Below, in pieces: positions 43,054 to 54,700 of a stretch of 64,000 bases of DNA; position 1 is the stretch's first letter; each line of letters opens with the position of its first letter. Location of the stretch: assembly GCF_000003815.2 (NCBI RefSeq), contig NC_049987.1, forward strand, positions 16,376,283 to 16,440,282, written 5' to 3'. Below the pieces are notes generated by a model. That model saw only the letters and a list, made by a program, of their open reading frames with translations, did no database searches and was not told the DNA's origin. This DNA comes from Branchiostoma floridae. Lineage: Eukaryota > Chordata > Leptocardii > Amphioxiformes > Branchiostomatidae. The translations under genes and the position numbers were made by a program.

Positions 43054-43685
43054 ACTTACGGTACCTATCACTGGTTTTGATTTAAGTGCTGGATAACAGC
43101 CTTATGCCCTCTTCTCTACACCATCAGCCATTGCAAAAATACTAAGTCTGACTTACTACTCAAATACAGCACAAGTATGGTCAAGATGTTAAATATGTTT
43201 ATTTGTCAATGTCTTACAATGAAGAAAGTTTTAGATACTAATTAAATGTGTTCAATAAGCAAATTAAGTCTACTTGCATAAGCAAGATATGACATGTTCG
43301 TTTCATCTTTTTAAAATCGTGAAAACGACTACCCCTAAATAATTGAAATGTGCTGTAGATTATTTTTTGGATTGAATTGACAGTTGCACATGAACGAACG
43401 CAACTGATTTGTTTTATTATATTGTATAACATAAACCATACATTATTGAATCCTTTTTATCCTATACCTTCCTAGAAGCGAGAAACAAGTTGAACCGTTA
43501 CATACTAATATGCATATTAATTAGTCTCTGTAGAAATTTTGCCCTATCGCTATGACCTGTACTTAGCCGTCATGTGTAGCAGATAACTCTTGCTAAGCAG
43601 CTTTGATAATTGCTTCTGTTATACAAGTTCTTGGGTTCTGCACAGACGAATTGAATTCTTGATTGCTGGTCCCGTTGTTCGTCTA
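43054..43685. other. AT-rich intergenic stretch
   Basis: No gene, repeat family or regulatory motif recognised. Confidence 0.5.
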
Positions 43686-44258
43686 CTAGAGTTCGTTTTT
43701 CTCCTTCTTTTGCTCTATCCTCAGATCGACATTTTGTTCCAGTGCCAGTTTTTGTGACTCTTGATCATGATAGATTTGACGTACAATGCCTTCCATTTCA
43801 GAAGGTGAATAGCGAGGCTTTGAGTGTTTCTCCAGGACACGGTTAGTATCAGTAGACACCCAGCCACGTTGTTCGTGCTCTGTGGTTTTCTCCCATGTAT
43901 CCGTAGCGGTGGCTATATTCTGGAAAGCCTGAACTTGCTCACGTTTCAGTGACAGTCTCTCCTGTACAACTTGCAGTTGGTGGTTTATACGATCATGTTC
44001 AAGAGACAGTTGTTCTTTTTTTACTTCTGCATCCAAGCTTGCCATCTTCAGTTGCCGACTCTCCTGGTCACGTTCCAAAGCCAACCGTTCCTTTTCAACT
44101 TCCAGATCCTTACTTGCCACGTTCAGGCGTTGGGTTTCAACATCACGATTAGCTTCCAGTCTCTGGCCTTCTAACTTAAGGCGTTCCATTTCAAGTGCTG
44201 CTTTGTTTGAATCATGTAGGTAAAATAAAAAGCCTACGGCGAAAATAACAATAGTCAT
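43686..44258 (-). CDS. Hypothetical single-pass membrane coiled-coil protein
   Basis: An uninterrupted 190-codon frame. It starts MTIVIFAVGFLFYLHDSN, a single hydrophobic segment, followed by about 90 residues of charged heptads with internal repeats of the form ERLxLExxxxxxQLxMAS. This is a long coiled coil, and the tail is Glu/Lys-rich. The frame stays open for 22 more hydrophobic codons upstream of the ATG without another Met, so a spliced 5' exon could add a second membrane segment. The family was not recognised. It is divergent from, and only about 65 bases away from, the endonuclease ORF at 44324. The repeats are visible in the sequence; any scaffolding role would be inference. Confidence 0.45.
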   Translation of the reverse strand: MTIVIFAVGFLFYLHDSNKAALEMERLKLEGQRLEANRDVETQRLNVASKDLEVEKERLALERDQESRQLKMASLDAEVKKEQLSLEHDRINHQLQVVQERLSLKREQVQAFQNIATATDTWEKTTEHEQRGWVSTDTNRVLEKHSKPRYSPSEMEGIVRQIYHDQESQKLALEQNVDLRIEQKKEKNEL

Positions 44259-44323
44259 GATAATGACAGAGAGAGCCAGAGCGAAAAGTTGACGGTAACT
44301 GAGATTGATGATGAAAACTATGA

Positions 44324-45151
44324 TTGCGAGAATTAAAGTTGATTAACTGGGAGAGCACAGTGGACAGAAAGTTAACGTGGAAAAACATGTGGGACAAACC
44401 AGACCACAGATTAAGTTTTCTTATAAGGGCAGCCTACGATATTCTCCCATGTCCAAGAAACCTAAGCAAATGGTACTCAAAGGAAGAATCTTGTGAATTG
44501 TGTGGGGCGAACAAGGCCAACCTAAAGCATATCCTTTCTGCCTGCACTACCTCGTTAAAACAGGGAAGATACACCTGGCGTCACAACCAAGCTCTGAGGA
44601 TCCTGGCTGCAGCCTTAGAGGAGGGAAGGAAAAGGGTGAGCAGCAATAGAGTTCAGAACCAGTCCTTCATCCCTTTCGTCAAGGAAGGGCAGAAAGCGGC
44701 TCCAGCCAACAGAAGTAGAGGTGAAGGTCTGATGAGCAAAGGAGGGTGGGAGATGACAGTCGACCTGGACACCCGTTTAACCTTCCCAAGAACCATCTGT
44801 GAAACGACTCTGCGCCCAGACATAGTGCTTTGGTCACCAACACAGAGAACAGTCGTTATAGTCGAGTTAACTGTCCCATGGGAGGAAAATGTCCAGGCTG
44901 CGTTTGAGAGGAAAAAGCTCAAATATCAAGACCTAGTACAACAGTGTGTAGAGAACAGTTGGAGGGCGTTGTTATACCCAGTAGAGGTAGGATGCAGGGG
45001 ATTCGTAGGAACATCCATCACACGCCTCTGTAGAGAACTCTCACTCAGTCACAAACAGTTAGTGAAGGCGTTATCCGAAGAAGTGGAGAGATGCAGCTTT
45101 TGGCTGTGGGTCAAGAGGAAAGACCAGAAGTGGGGAACCAAGGAGCAGTAG
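44324..45151 (+). CDS. Orphan R2-type CCHC knuckle + restriction-like endonuclease (LINE C-terminus)
   Basis: A stop-free 275-codon frame. CELCGANKANLKHILSAC gives the C-x2-C-x8-H-x4-C knuckle (Cys57, Cys60, His69, Cys74), followed by GRYTWRHNQAL. RPDIVLW (Asp166) and VVIVELTVPWE (Glu181) give the PD-(D/E)xK-like core, with Lys residues just after in ERKKLKYQDL. This pairing is characteristic of R2/NeSL-type LINEs that use a restriction-like endonuclease. No reverse transcriptase is present upstream; at 44320 the frame begins at a TTG codon after a stop. It could be a 5'-truncated insertion that is young enough to be intact, or a retained gene. Without a normal ATG at the domain start its expression is unproven. 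Confidence 0.75.
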   Translation: MRELKLINWESTVDRKLTWKNMWDKPDHRLSFLIRAAYDILPCPRNLSKWYSKEESCELCGANKANLKHILSACTTSLKQGRYTWRHNQALRILAAALEEGRKRVSSNRVQNQSFIPFVKEGQKAAPANRSRGEGLMSKGGWEMTVDLDTRLTFPRTICETTLRPDIVLWSPTQRTVVIVELTVPWEENVQAAFERKKLKYQDLVQQCVENSWRALLYPVEVGCRGFVGTSITRLCRELSLSHKQLVKALSEEVERCSFWLWVKRKDQKWGTKEQ

Positions 45152-45493
45152 TCAGTTCAAGAGTTGCAGAGAAGCAGAGTGAAGACGTTCGCCCTGCTGT
45201 CCCCCCACCTAGAGGCCGTCTCAGATTAGGGGACGAAACGACCGATGAGAGGTGGTTCTGACTGATGATTTCTGCAACTCATGGCACTGGAAAGTGCGAC
45301 AAGTAGCAAGCCTACTAGGCAGGTGAGTTTCAGACTCATGCTGTATACGTCTAATATAAATGAGCCACATTTGCATGGAGCTCAAGAAATAGGCATTCGT
45401 TAAGTTGGTGAACATGCTGTCCATTGTGTACACCCGTCTTTCCTGAAACCTGAAACCAGAAAGAAAAACATTGCAATGTATAATAGCTCTTAA

Positions 45494-46450
45494 CCCTATT
45501 CAGACCGGGGGGGGGGGGGGCTTTTGAGGCCCGCGCCAACTTCGATATCCTATAACGCCAGAACGGCTTACGCTAGAGCCACCAAATTTGGTGAGTTTTC
45601 CTAAAATATTGTTGGCAACAATTTCACGAAGTTTGACAAATTTTCCATTTTTTCGTGTTGCCATGGTAACCGTTTGTTGACAGGCTGTTTTGCCAAAAAT
45701 CACTATTTTTGGTTCTAACAATGTATTTTTCACATTTATTTGCTATATAACTGCTATTTTGTTACATAAATAAAATCTTATATTATTTAGCATATCTTTC
45801 ATAATTATATATGCATAAATTATGCTAATTTGATGACGTCATCAGCCCAAAATCCAAAATGGCGGACGGCATGGCCAGATCAAGAATAACAAGCTAATTA
45901 TCCCTGAAAATTTGTAACTACCTGGTATTTTTTCATCAAAAACCATCTAAATAAATGAATAGAGTCTATTTCCATTGCCCTTTGTGATTATTTGTTGCAA
46001 AAAAAGTATTTTTCAAAATTCAAGGTGGTGGATATAATATGGCGGAGCCCAACTGGTATCTTAGATGTGCATGACGTCATTTTATGACGTCATTTTGACG
46101 TCATTGATGTTGCTATTGGCAACACAAGTCGTAATAAACATTATTATTCCGTTATCTGCACTTGTTGTTACATTTTTGTAGAATAACTTGAAGTTTTCTG
46201 AGAATACCCTTTTTTCATGGGTCCGGCCAATATAATCAAATTGATGACGTCATAATTACGTCATCTTACGTCAACGTAACGTCAAACGTCAAATACTTGT
46301 CAGATATTATGTCGATATCATGTCCTAAAAATTTGGTGGCCCTACGGCACGTCGTTTTAGAGTTATAGGACTTCAAAGTGGAGGGCCTCAAAAGCCCCCC
46401 CCCCCCCCCCCCGGTCCAGGGATGACCAAAAAAGCCCGGTCTGAATAGGG
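45494..46450. mobile_element. piggyBac-like TTAA element with subterminal poly-G/poly-C tracts
   Basis: CCCTATTCAGACCGGG at 45494 is inverted ending at 46450, flanked on both sides by TTAA (45490-45493, 46451-46454). A run of about 12 G near the left end and about 18 C near the right end are mirror-placed, and inverted homology extends inward (CCAAATTTGGTGA against AAATTTGGTGGCCCT). The interior of about 0.8 kb contains several TGACGTCAT-like motifs and no transposase. TTAA duplication with CCC ends is the piggyBac signature, so this is a non-autonomous member. Confidence 0.8.
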
Positions 46451-46454
46451 TTAA

Positions 46455-47993
46455 AGCCGTGTAGTTAAGTAATATGGACCTCTTTGGTATTTCAACTCTC
46501 AGGAAATTATGAAACATGTACGAGTTGGACTTGCAAGTACTTTCGGCAGACAAGTACAACACGCCCTCATGCGGCCTCAAGATGCAGCGCACGATACGAT
46601 CTCACATGCACAATGCAATTGGTTGGTCTTTAACAGGACGTAGGTGTGTTGACCTCGCATATACCCCGGGGCACCATACCAATGTAAGCATACACTAAGT
46701 GACGAGCATGCGAAACTTATAGCTATAGCTTTGAAATGCGGGAATAAAACTCCACCATCAGCGGCTGATGTAGTTTGAGAATCCATTTTGGATTATCTCA
46801 ACATAGGTGTACATGATATAACATGACTGAAACTAAACGACATCGTCAGTGGATATTTTTACCTAATATAAACTATCAGACTTAAGTCTACTACTGACAG
46901 CCGTACATATAACACCGGTGAGGGCCTGCCTCTTCAAGTACACAGTGCTCGTCTATACACTGTTGAAATGTAAAAGACATGAGAAAAGTACTTGAACTAC
47001 GGTTACACATAGCTTCCCCTACCCAAAATATAAAGTAACGACAACGCTGACTCGCAATGATCTTCCTGGCAAAGCAATGACGATAAAAATGTTACCTTTC
47101 TTCGCTATTTCTGTATGCGCTTCTTTCTGCGAGTCTCTCTGAGTCTGTAGATAGCGTGTGAGAGCGAATGGTGCCAGTATCCGGGCCCTCAAATACAAAA
47201 AGGCCGAGTCAGAACTGCGGAAGTGAAACTCATCTCGTCATCGATTCTCGTAGAAATCCCCTCATTCACCTAAAACACATGTAACAAGTTACGTACGTCA
47301 AGCAGCATTCTGACCAGTTAGTGAACCGTCACATGAACAACCAATTATGATGAGTGAGTGACAACAGTTAATATTCTATATCATCCCTGGCATTTTAGAC
47401 ACGTTGTAAGCAAGACCTGTACACATCAGAAAACGCGTAAGGGCGCCCCCTAGCATACAAGCCATGCAATGCATCTAGCGTAACGTCACACTGGGAGTTT
47501 GATAACGTCATCTGAAAGACCGAAGTATCGGCAATTTTTCTAAGCACTACCATTAACGAGGGATGAGTACCATGTGAAAGTATTAGGTAGAGAATGCAGC
47601 ATGGTAGTTTATCAATCATACACTTAGTTAAGATTTAACTATCTTGGTTTGAATAATGGTTTGAGAATCAAATGCCAAAAGCACATGGTTACCTTACATC
47701 CAGAGTGACGTGCATGTATTGTACAACCGTTAAGGTCTATTTAATTTTGCGCTATAAATACGTATACACCGCGTTTTGAATTACCATCTGTAAACAACTA
47801 TAACCTATTACAATCTGAAGATACATGACTATTTGAGCATGTTTTTTTGTTTGATTAAACCTTAGCTAGTTTATTCATGAATTCTCAAATCGGCCTGCAG
47901 ATTGCTTTTCATTGAGTTTATGAGGGAAGAGGGAAGGGTCAGACAAAGTATATACAGTTTACGTAATTCAAAGTCCCAATGAGTATTATGAGT
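46455..47993. other. Intergenic stretch without recognised genes
   Basis: Short frames only (under 110 codons), with no family match, no splice-consistent exons and no clear repeats. Confidence 0.5.
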
Positions 47994-48484
47994 CTATATA
48001 CACAATTTTACATACATAATGCAAACTACACAATAGTGAGAGCTACTACATATCCACGATTCGAGTCCGTTCATTTCGGTCGTTTCCGTTACTTTAAGTA
48101 GAAGAGTGGGATGGGGCTGTGCGTATGTCCGGTGGTAGACTGTTTCAGATGTTGGGTCCACGGTAGGCGATGGCTCTTCTGAAGGTTTCTCGCTGGGGTT
48201 CTGGGACATCAAATCGATTGCTTGTGCTTTGCCTGATTGTTCTTGTGCTTGGTCTCGGCAGAAGACAAATATTCAGAATTTTTTACACTTCCCGGGAAGT
48301 TCAACAACCCCTAACAACTGGTCAACAACCGTTCAGGTGGGCGTTCACCTTTTGATGGACCAGTCCATTACTGCGGAAGGGTCGCAGTCCACAAGAAATT
48401 GTAGTACCCCAGGGATGTTCCGAGAAGTAAAGCTGACACAATGAAGACGCGTGCCCCCGCACCATAGTAGTTAGTTTGACCCAT
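47994..48484 (-). CDS. Candidate small membrane protein, two exons (tentative)
   Basis: Minus-strand ATG at 48484 starts MGQTNYYGAGARVFIVSALL followed by LGTSLGYYNFLWTATLP, a convincing single membrane or signal segment. A donor GTAATG follows at 48371. An acceptor CCCCAG before 48192 would join in phase to EKPSEEPSPTVDPTSETVYH and continue to a stop at 47994. The family was not recognised. It would be divergent from the fibrocystin-L-like gene. Support is limited to reading frame, hydrophobicity and phase. Confidence 0.3.
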
Positions 48485-48771
48485 TCTTACATAAGCCAAT
48501 GACAAAGCCTGACACTTACGGTAGCATAAGCAAAGTCGCTTACGTAAGCACATCCTTGCAAAGAGTCAAAGATTTACGTCAAAATAGCTACGTCTTGAGT
48601 TACGACTCAAGAAAGACACGTTTATGTCTTGGCAGCTCTGGTTTCTGGGTGATTATTTACTATTATGTGTTGAAAGAAAAGACTACCGCAGGATTTTGGA
48701 AGGTACACGCGACTAGAACGCCACAGACGCCAGGTTTCTTCAGGACGATAGAGACGGGAGTAACCGAGGAC
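48485..48771. promoter_or_regulatory. Candidate bidirectional promoter region with a PAR-bZIP-like palindrome
   Basis: The 287 bases between the minus-strand ATG (48484) and the plus-strand ATG (48772) contain GCTTACGTAAGC (48538-48549), a perfect 12-base palindrome. It includes TTACGTAA, the consensus of PAR-bZIP/NFIL3 factors. No TATA box was found. The bidirectional role depends on the minus-strand gene being real. Confidence 0.3.
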
Positions 48772-51700
48772 ATGGCGGTGTCAAGCCGGTCCGCTTCGGC
48801 CTTGCCGGGCTGCATGTTTCTAGTACTTCTGCTACTACAAGATGCACGTGGCCAAAGTAAGCAAAACATTTATCTTGTAGCTTCAGATAAAGAATAAAAA
48901 AACAAGCTAATAATCGCTTAAATGTCAAACTTTGTGTAAATGTTTGCAACGACGTTGTGATCGAAAATATCTACATCTTTATAATAGAAACATAACACCT
49001 ATAAGTCTCTGCATCCTTACCAGTTATAAGTCAGTAAAGTGCGCCTATCTATTGAGAGGATATATGGAAAAATAACATTGGAAGTTATATCGTATGTAAT
49101 GTGTGCTAGCGTGGTCAATGTCCGACCAAGTCTGATATTGGCAGTGGACTACGGTTGGTCATGTGTACGGTTTTGCAACAAATGTAAGAAAGAGTGGTCT
49201 TAGCCCAAGAACTGCAATTCGTTCATTAGCATGCTTGTCAAGAAGAGCAATGAGGAATGCAGATTTGAAGCGTCTAACGTCTAGTCCGGAAACAATTTGT
49301 TAACATTCAGCCCATGAGTAAAAATTTGCAAACTAGGCTCCACAGTCATTTTTACACGTGAGCCATCATTTGATGTTTGATGCTCGTGATACCTTTGGAA
49401 TTGTCGAATATGCAACATATACGGTCACAGACTAAGGAACACCAAGTTGACCTTGATTGTTACGCAGATAAAGGTTAGACATACGCCAAATAGCAATTTA
49501 CTCAAGCAACTGGATATGATTTTGGAAAAAAAATGTTTCTAAAATCATATCCAGTTTCTCGAGTGATTGCGCATGCTACTTTAGCGGACCCAGACTTTTG
49601 CATTTCGGAGTCTTGACCACATTCTAAATTTCATCGTAATCCATCCGTAGGTTCTTAAGTTATCCCGACCTCAAATATCCGTAAACACACACACACACAC
49701 ACATATAGACAAGCAGACAGACAAACACACAGACAGGCATGCTGAAACTAAACAGAATTTTTTCGTTGAGGTTATGAAAGCATACTCCCCAAACCGAGTT
49801 TCATCTTCAGCTGGGTTTTCTTTTCGGCCTTTACTATTTTTTACCGTTCTTCATATTCACCAGTACCTGTTGTTCAAATTTGGTCCATTGCAGACTGATA
49901 TATACGGCACAAATGTACGAATTAGTTTGAATAGGGGAGCACACGAAAGATTGACAGATGGGAGCAGTGTTTGTGGACCTGGCTTATGTAAGGGCAGAAG
50001 GGACACTGTATGGGACCCGGGAGGTTGGAAACACTACACCCGAAAACTGTTTAACGTACAAACATATAAACATGTGTAGCAGGGAGTGGACTGTTGATAC
50101 TTGTGCAGAGGCGTGTGACTTTGCACAAAGGGCTTTGCTGGTTTTTGGAAACGCCTGAGGAGGGATACGCGTGTACGGCCTTGAGCCTATGCAGGTAGCG
50201 CAGTCGTCGGTCGACAGTTATCTTAAAATCGCGAACAGATCCAAATGTTTAACCCATGGAAAGAAAGGTCAAGTATTCTAGGACTTCTAGAATCGAGAAC
50301 ATTTCCTCGCCTTAATGTAACGCCATGTGAGCATAATTTAAACCCATGTCTGTGTGCAGTTAACTACAGTTGACCTAATGTATAGACGTTTACTTGCGTG
50401 TCTTTCTCCTCCTAGTACAGTCCACTTCAACTAGAAAATTTTTAAAGTTCGCTCTTCAACGACATCAGAAGGCAAAGGATTTTTATTTCGTACAGATCAA
50501 ACAGCTATATGTTAGCTGAATGAATCTCCTATAGTGGACTGTACCTATAGTATAGGTAATGTTACGTTCTGGTGTCAGTTTGTCACAAGCAATTTATTAA
50601 GTGATGATGGAATATAATCCGAAACGTTCCTTCTTGAAAAAAGTTAAAAGGCTCCTAGAGTGACGGAGAGAGATGCCAGCGGAAGATTGATTGATTCCTT
50701 GATGCCTTTAACTAATAGGTCACCGATAGGTACTATATTTCCGGATCAACACTTAACCTATTTTTAAAAATCATACCCCGTGAAATTCCTTTTCATCTTA
50801 CACAACATGTTAGCTGTGTATATTACACTATCCGGACTGAATTAGGGGTCAATACACTTATATAACTCATGGTTTTGACGTAAAGGATCCACGTAACGTA
50901 ACACGGTAAAACCCCCTACGTCGTGTGTACAGTCTCGGTCCATGGCCATGAAAAGAAACAAAACATCAAACCCACGCCGATGGTTTTGTATAAAAGCGCT
51001 ACAAAGTATTATCCCGTGGCTTGACTACTAATAGTATATTTACGAGTATATGTTGTTTGTGGACACTTTAATCACATGTTCGATTTGCTTGTGTAAAATG
51101 TATTCGGCATGTTATTGAAAGAACTATCTGATGTTAGAACGACTTGTGTTTGGCAATGTCGAGTTTCTTTGCCTTGTTTGTGGTCCACAGTAATGTGATG
51201 AACACAAGCTTGAAAAGATTGCTATCTTCAGCTTTACTCTAAGAACTGTTTACAGACACCAGACGTCTTGCATGAAAACTTGAGTTGCAGTATGTTCTCA
51301 AGGCCAGTAAGAAAGAACAGAAGAATGGAAGTTTTCTAATATAGCTTGAAAAGCTTTTTTTGGTCCATACAACTATTTGCAGACAAATATCCTCTATCGT
51401 GAGAGTTCGTGAACCCCGTGTTTGTTTCGACCTATTGTCATGGTTACGGACTCACCATAGTCGTCTGGTATTCGCTATCTTTGTTGTGTCATCTTCTTGC
51501 TTTGTAGTGGCTCTTATCTTTAGTGCTCGGCTGCATGAACTCTATTGCATCCTTCCGTGCATTAATATTAGCAAAGTTTCCTTGATAAGAATGAAAACAC
51601 AGAAATCAATTCTGGTGAAATATGACAGAGATATAGAATTACTAAAATACCGGTGCAATGGCCAAATGGGTAGAGTGCTAGCCTTACTTTTGGTGAGTTT

Positions 51701-54700
51701 GACCCCGGCCAAGTCATACCAAAGGTTTAAAAAAATTGTACTTTTCTGCTTTCTCTGCTTAGTACTTAGTATTTGGGAAAGAGTTTGGTAATTGAAGACG
51801 TATACACACCACTACCAGTGGACAAGCCAACTGCTATACAGATTTCACAAAGTTGTGTGGTCCAAGGGCTATTGAAAGGGAGAAGGCCGCTGACAAATAT
51901 TACCTCGTGCAAGATGGACTACTAACCAATAAACTGTTGCACGTTGTCGCCTCTTTAGTGCTAAAGATGTCTGGTTTTAAGGTGAAGGCGTATTTTCTCT
52001 TTTAAGCTTCTAAAGCACATTGAATTTGCCTAAGCTTTGGTCATTTCCAGCTTTAGGCATATCGTTCTTTTAAGCCCTACTCGATAGGATGTAGAGTCTG
52101 CGAGCTCTAAATGTTAAAATTATATTTTCGGCAGTAATACGTTCTGTGATTTCTGAGGGTCAACAAACTTTTTGGGAGGGCAGGGCTGTACCAAATCCAC
52201 ATAAAGTACATGTAGCTCCGCCACTACTTAAACTATTACACAGCTCTCATCTATTTCGTACCATGTATATGTGTAAAATTACGTGTATAGACCTTGACTG
52301 TATTTTGTTTAGCCCTTTGCAGGCCGAATTGAGCTTCTCATGAATGAACAAAATTTAAACAAAGAAAAACGCACGGGGTACGTCAGGGAAGTGGATACTT
52401 GTTGGCATTGATGGCGACTACATAAACAACCATACGACTATTTGCTAAAAATAAAGCCCAATGAAAAGATTTGATGACCTTAGGAGTTTATATTTCTTAA
52501 CGTTTCCATCGCGACCTTCCCTCCCACGTTGCCTTCACAACACGTCCAATCGACCACATGTAAACTGGCATGGCAAGCTGTCTCCTAAAGGATTAACGGA
52601 AACTGATACGCGTATGATTGCTATGTGATATTGGCCTCACTGTTGTAGGTGTCAAAGGATCAAGTGGTGAAAGTGTCCCCAACAAAAAAGTCTATGACTG
52701 GTCGAAATGCAGCTCAATACATGCATGCTTTGTTACCAACACCATTCATAGCGAGTTCCCCTAATCTCCAAGCAGATCATACGGTGCCATAAGATAGTAT
52801 CAGAAGCTGGCAAATGAGTTTAGCGGGCCTAGGGTCTTCGGTACACTCCTAGACTGACTACACTCCTTTGCGATTTTTTGACACTATCTTATCAACTCAT
52901 GCCACCGTAAGATACGCTAGGTTTCCCCTAGGTTCTAGCCTACGTTTACACAATCTCTGGCTGGATGGGGTCAATGACCCCTCCTCCTTGGTGGAGGCAA
53001 CTGTAGGGCCGGCCGCTATAGCTAGGAGCGCGATTTTGGTTATGCTACCAAAGGCTCCTCTCATAAGAAAAACATACATTATTTCTATCCTCCAAGCAAG
53101 GTAGCCAGAGAAGTGCTCCTTCCTAAGATCTGCTTGGAGACGTCATTTCTAGCCTAGTAAGACTGCATATGAATCCCACCGCTGCCACTAATGTTACACA
53201 ATCAAGTCGATATCTTCCTCAGTATATTCCTCGTGTTATCTTCTGACTTAATTCTACATAGTTATTACATTGTGTACTGTAATTAATACAAAACAAACTT
53301 TTAGAATAATATAGACATCAATTAGACAAATAGCAAGATTGATCACATATTTGCCAATACAAGCATTCCTCCTGTATTCCTATGTTCATGTCAACACTAA
53401 CTAAACAACTTGAAGGATATCTATAGATTTCACACATCATACACGTAGTTGGTTGCCCCTATCATAAGCGTTGATAGTTTCCATTCACCTCTCACCAACG
53501 AGAACTGTATTCTGGATGATTCTTCATTTGTTCGTTCATTTGTCCAGCGACCCCCCGGGTGACGTCGATCAGCCCTGACCGCGGCAGTTGGGCAGGGCAG
53601 ACTCAAGTCTGGATCTTTGGGGAAGGTAAGAACATATTGACTCTTCTGGTAGTCCTTTCGTCTGTCGCGATAGAGTTGACTTCTATTTCACAATACCAAT
53701 GAATTTGAAAATGGATTCCTACACGTTGAAGAGTGGGTACATTATAGCCTGGGCACCACCCTCCGTGGCGAAAAGATTGGGTACATTATAGCCTGGGCAC
53801 CGCTCTCCGTAGCGAAAATGTTAAGCCTGCGAACACTACGGAGGATGGTAACAAGGCTAGATAAAGTAAGTGTCATCAGGTTGAGCATAAACATGAACAA
53901 AACACGACTGGATATGTATCAATTAAGGTCTTAACAAGGCAGGCTTATTATACGGTAAGGGCTCCTACCTTACAAAAAATGATGAATATATATTTGTAAA
54001 TATATATTTCTGAATAAACAAATATATTATATGTATAACATTAATCAAACAATAAGATTAACTAGAAAGGCCGACATTTGCTTGAGAGCAAATACAGCAT
54101 ATTTCAGCCATCTCCCTCCCCATGCACAATTGGCTATTTAAAATCACCCATTTGAAAATCAAATGACGGGTTAACCCAAAAATGAATCTTACAAANNNNN
54201 NNNNNNNNNNNNNNNNNNNNNNNNNNNNNNNNNNNNNNNNNNNNNNNNNNNNNNNNNNNNNNNNNNNNNNNNNNNNNNNNNNNNNNNNNNNNNNNNNNNN
54301 NNNNNNNNNNNNNNNNNNNNNNNNNNNNNNNNNNNNNNNNNNNNNNNNNNNNTAGACCAGTCTAAAAACACTTCCACTAAAAATTTAATTTTGAATCATC
54401 ACCCGGTCAAAACTGAATTTGAAAAAATCCCCCTTCCGTGTGCAAAAAATGGACTCTTCCATGTAAAGTAGAGCAGTCCAAAAATATATCCGCTAAAATA
54501 GGACATAATCACTGAAGTCCAAAAAAATGGATTTTTAAAAAAGCCCCCTCTATGCAAGAATGGACTCTTCCAGAACACCCATGTAAAATTGCAAATTAGA
54601 CCAGTCCAAAAATAACCCTACTGAAAGATTTTGACAAACTAGAAGTCACCAAAGTCCAAAATATGAATTTTGAAAAATCCCCCCTCCGTGCGAGAATAGA

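Noticed and set aside
42805-43071. His/Ser/Leu-rich 88-codon frame
   Set aside because: Pure translation of the TGAG microsatellite.
51651-51735. tRNA gene
   Set aside because: Box A and a degenerate box B are present but no cloverleaf with anticodon and acceptor stem can be drawn, and a SINE body follows.
51360-51791. 143-codon frame with hydrophobic segments in intron 1 of the fibrocystin-L-like gene
   Set aside because: Its second half overlaps a tRNA-derived SINE, and no splice-compatible signals or family match were found.
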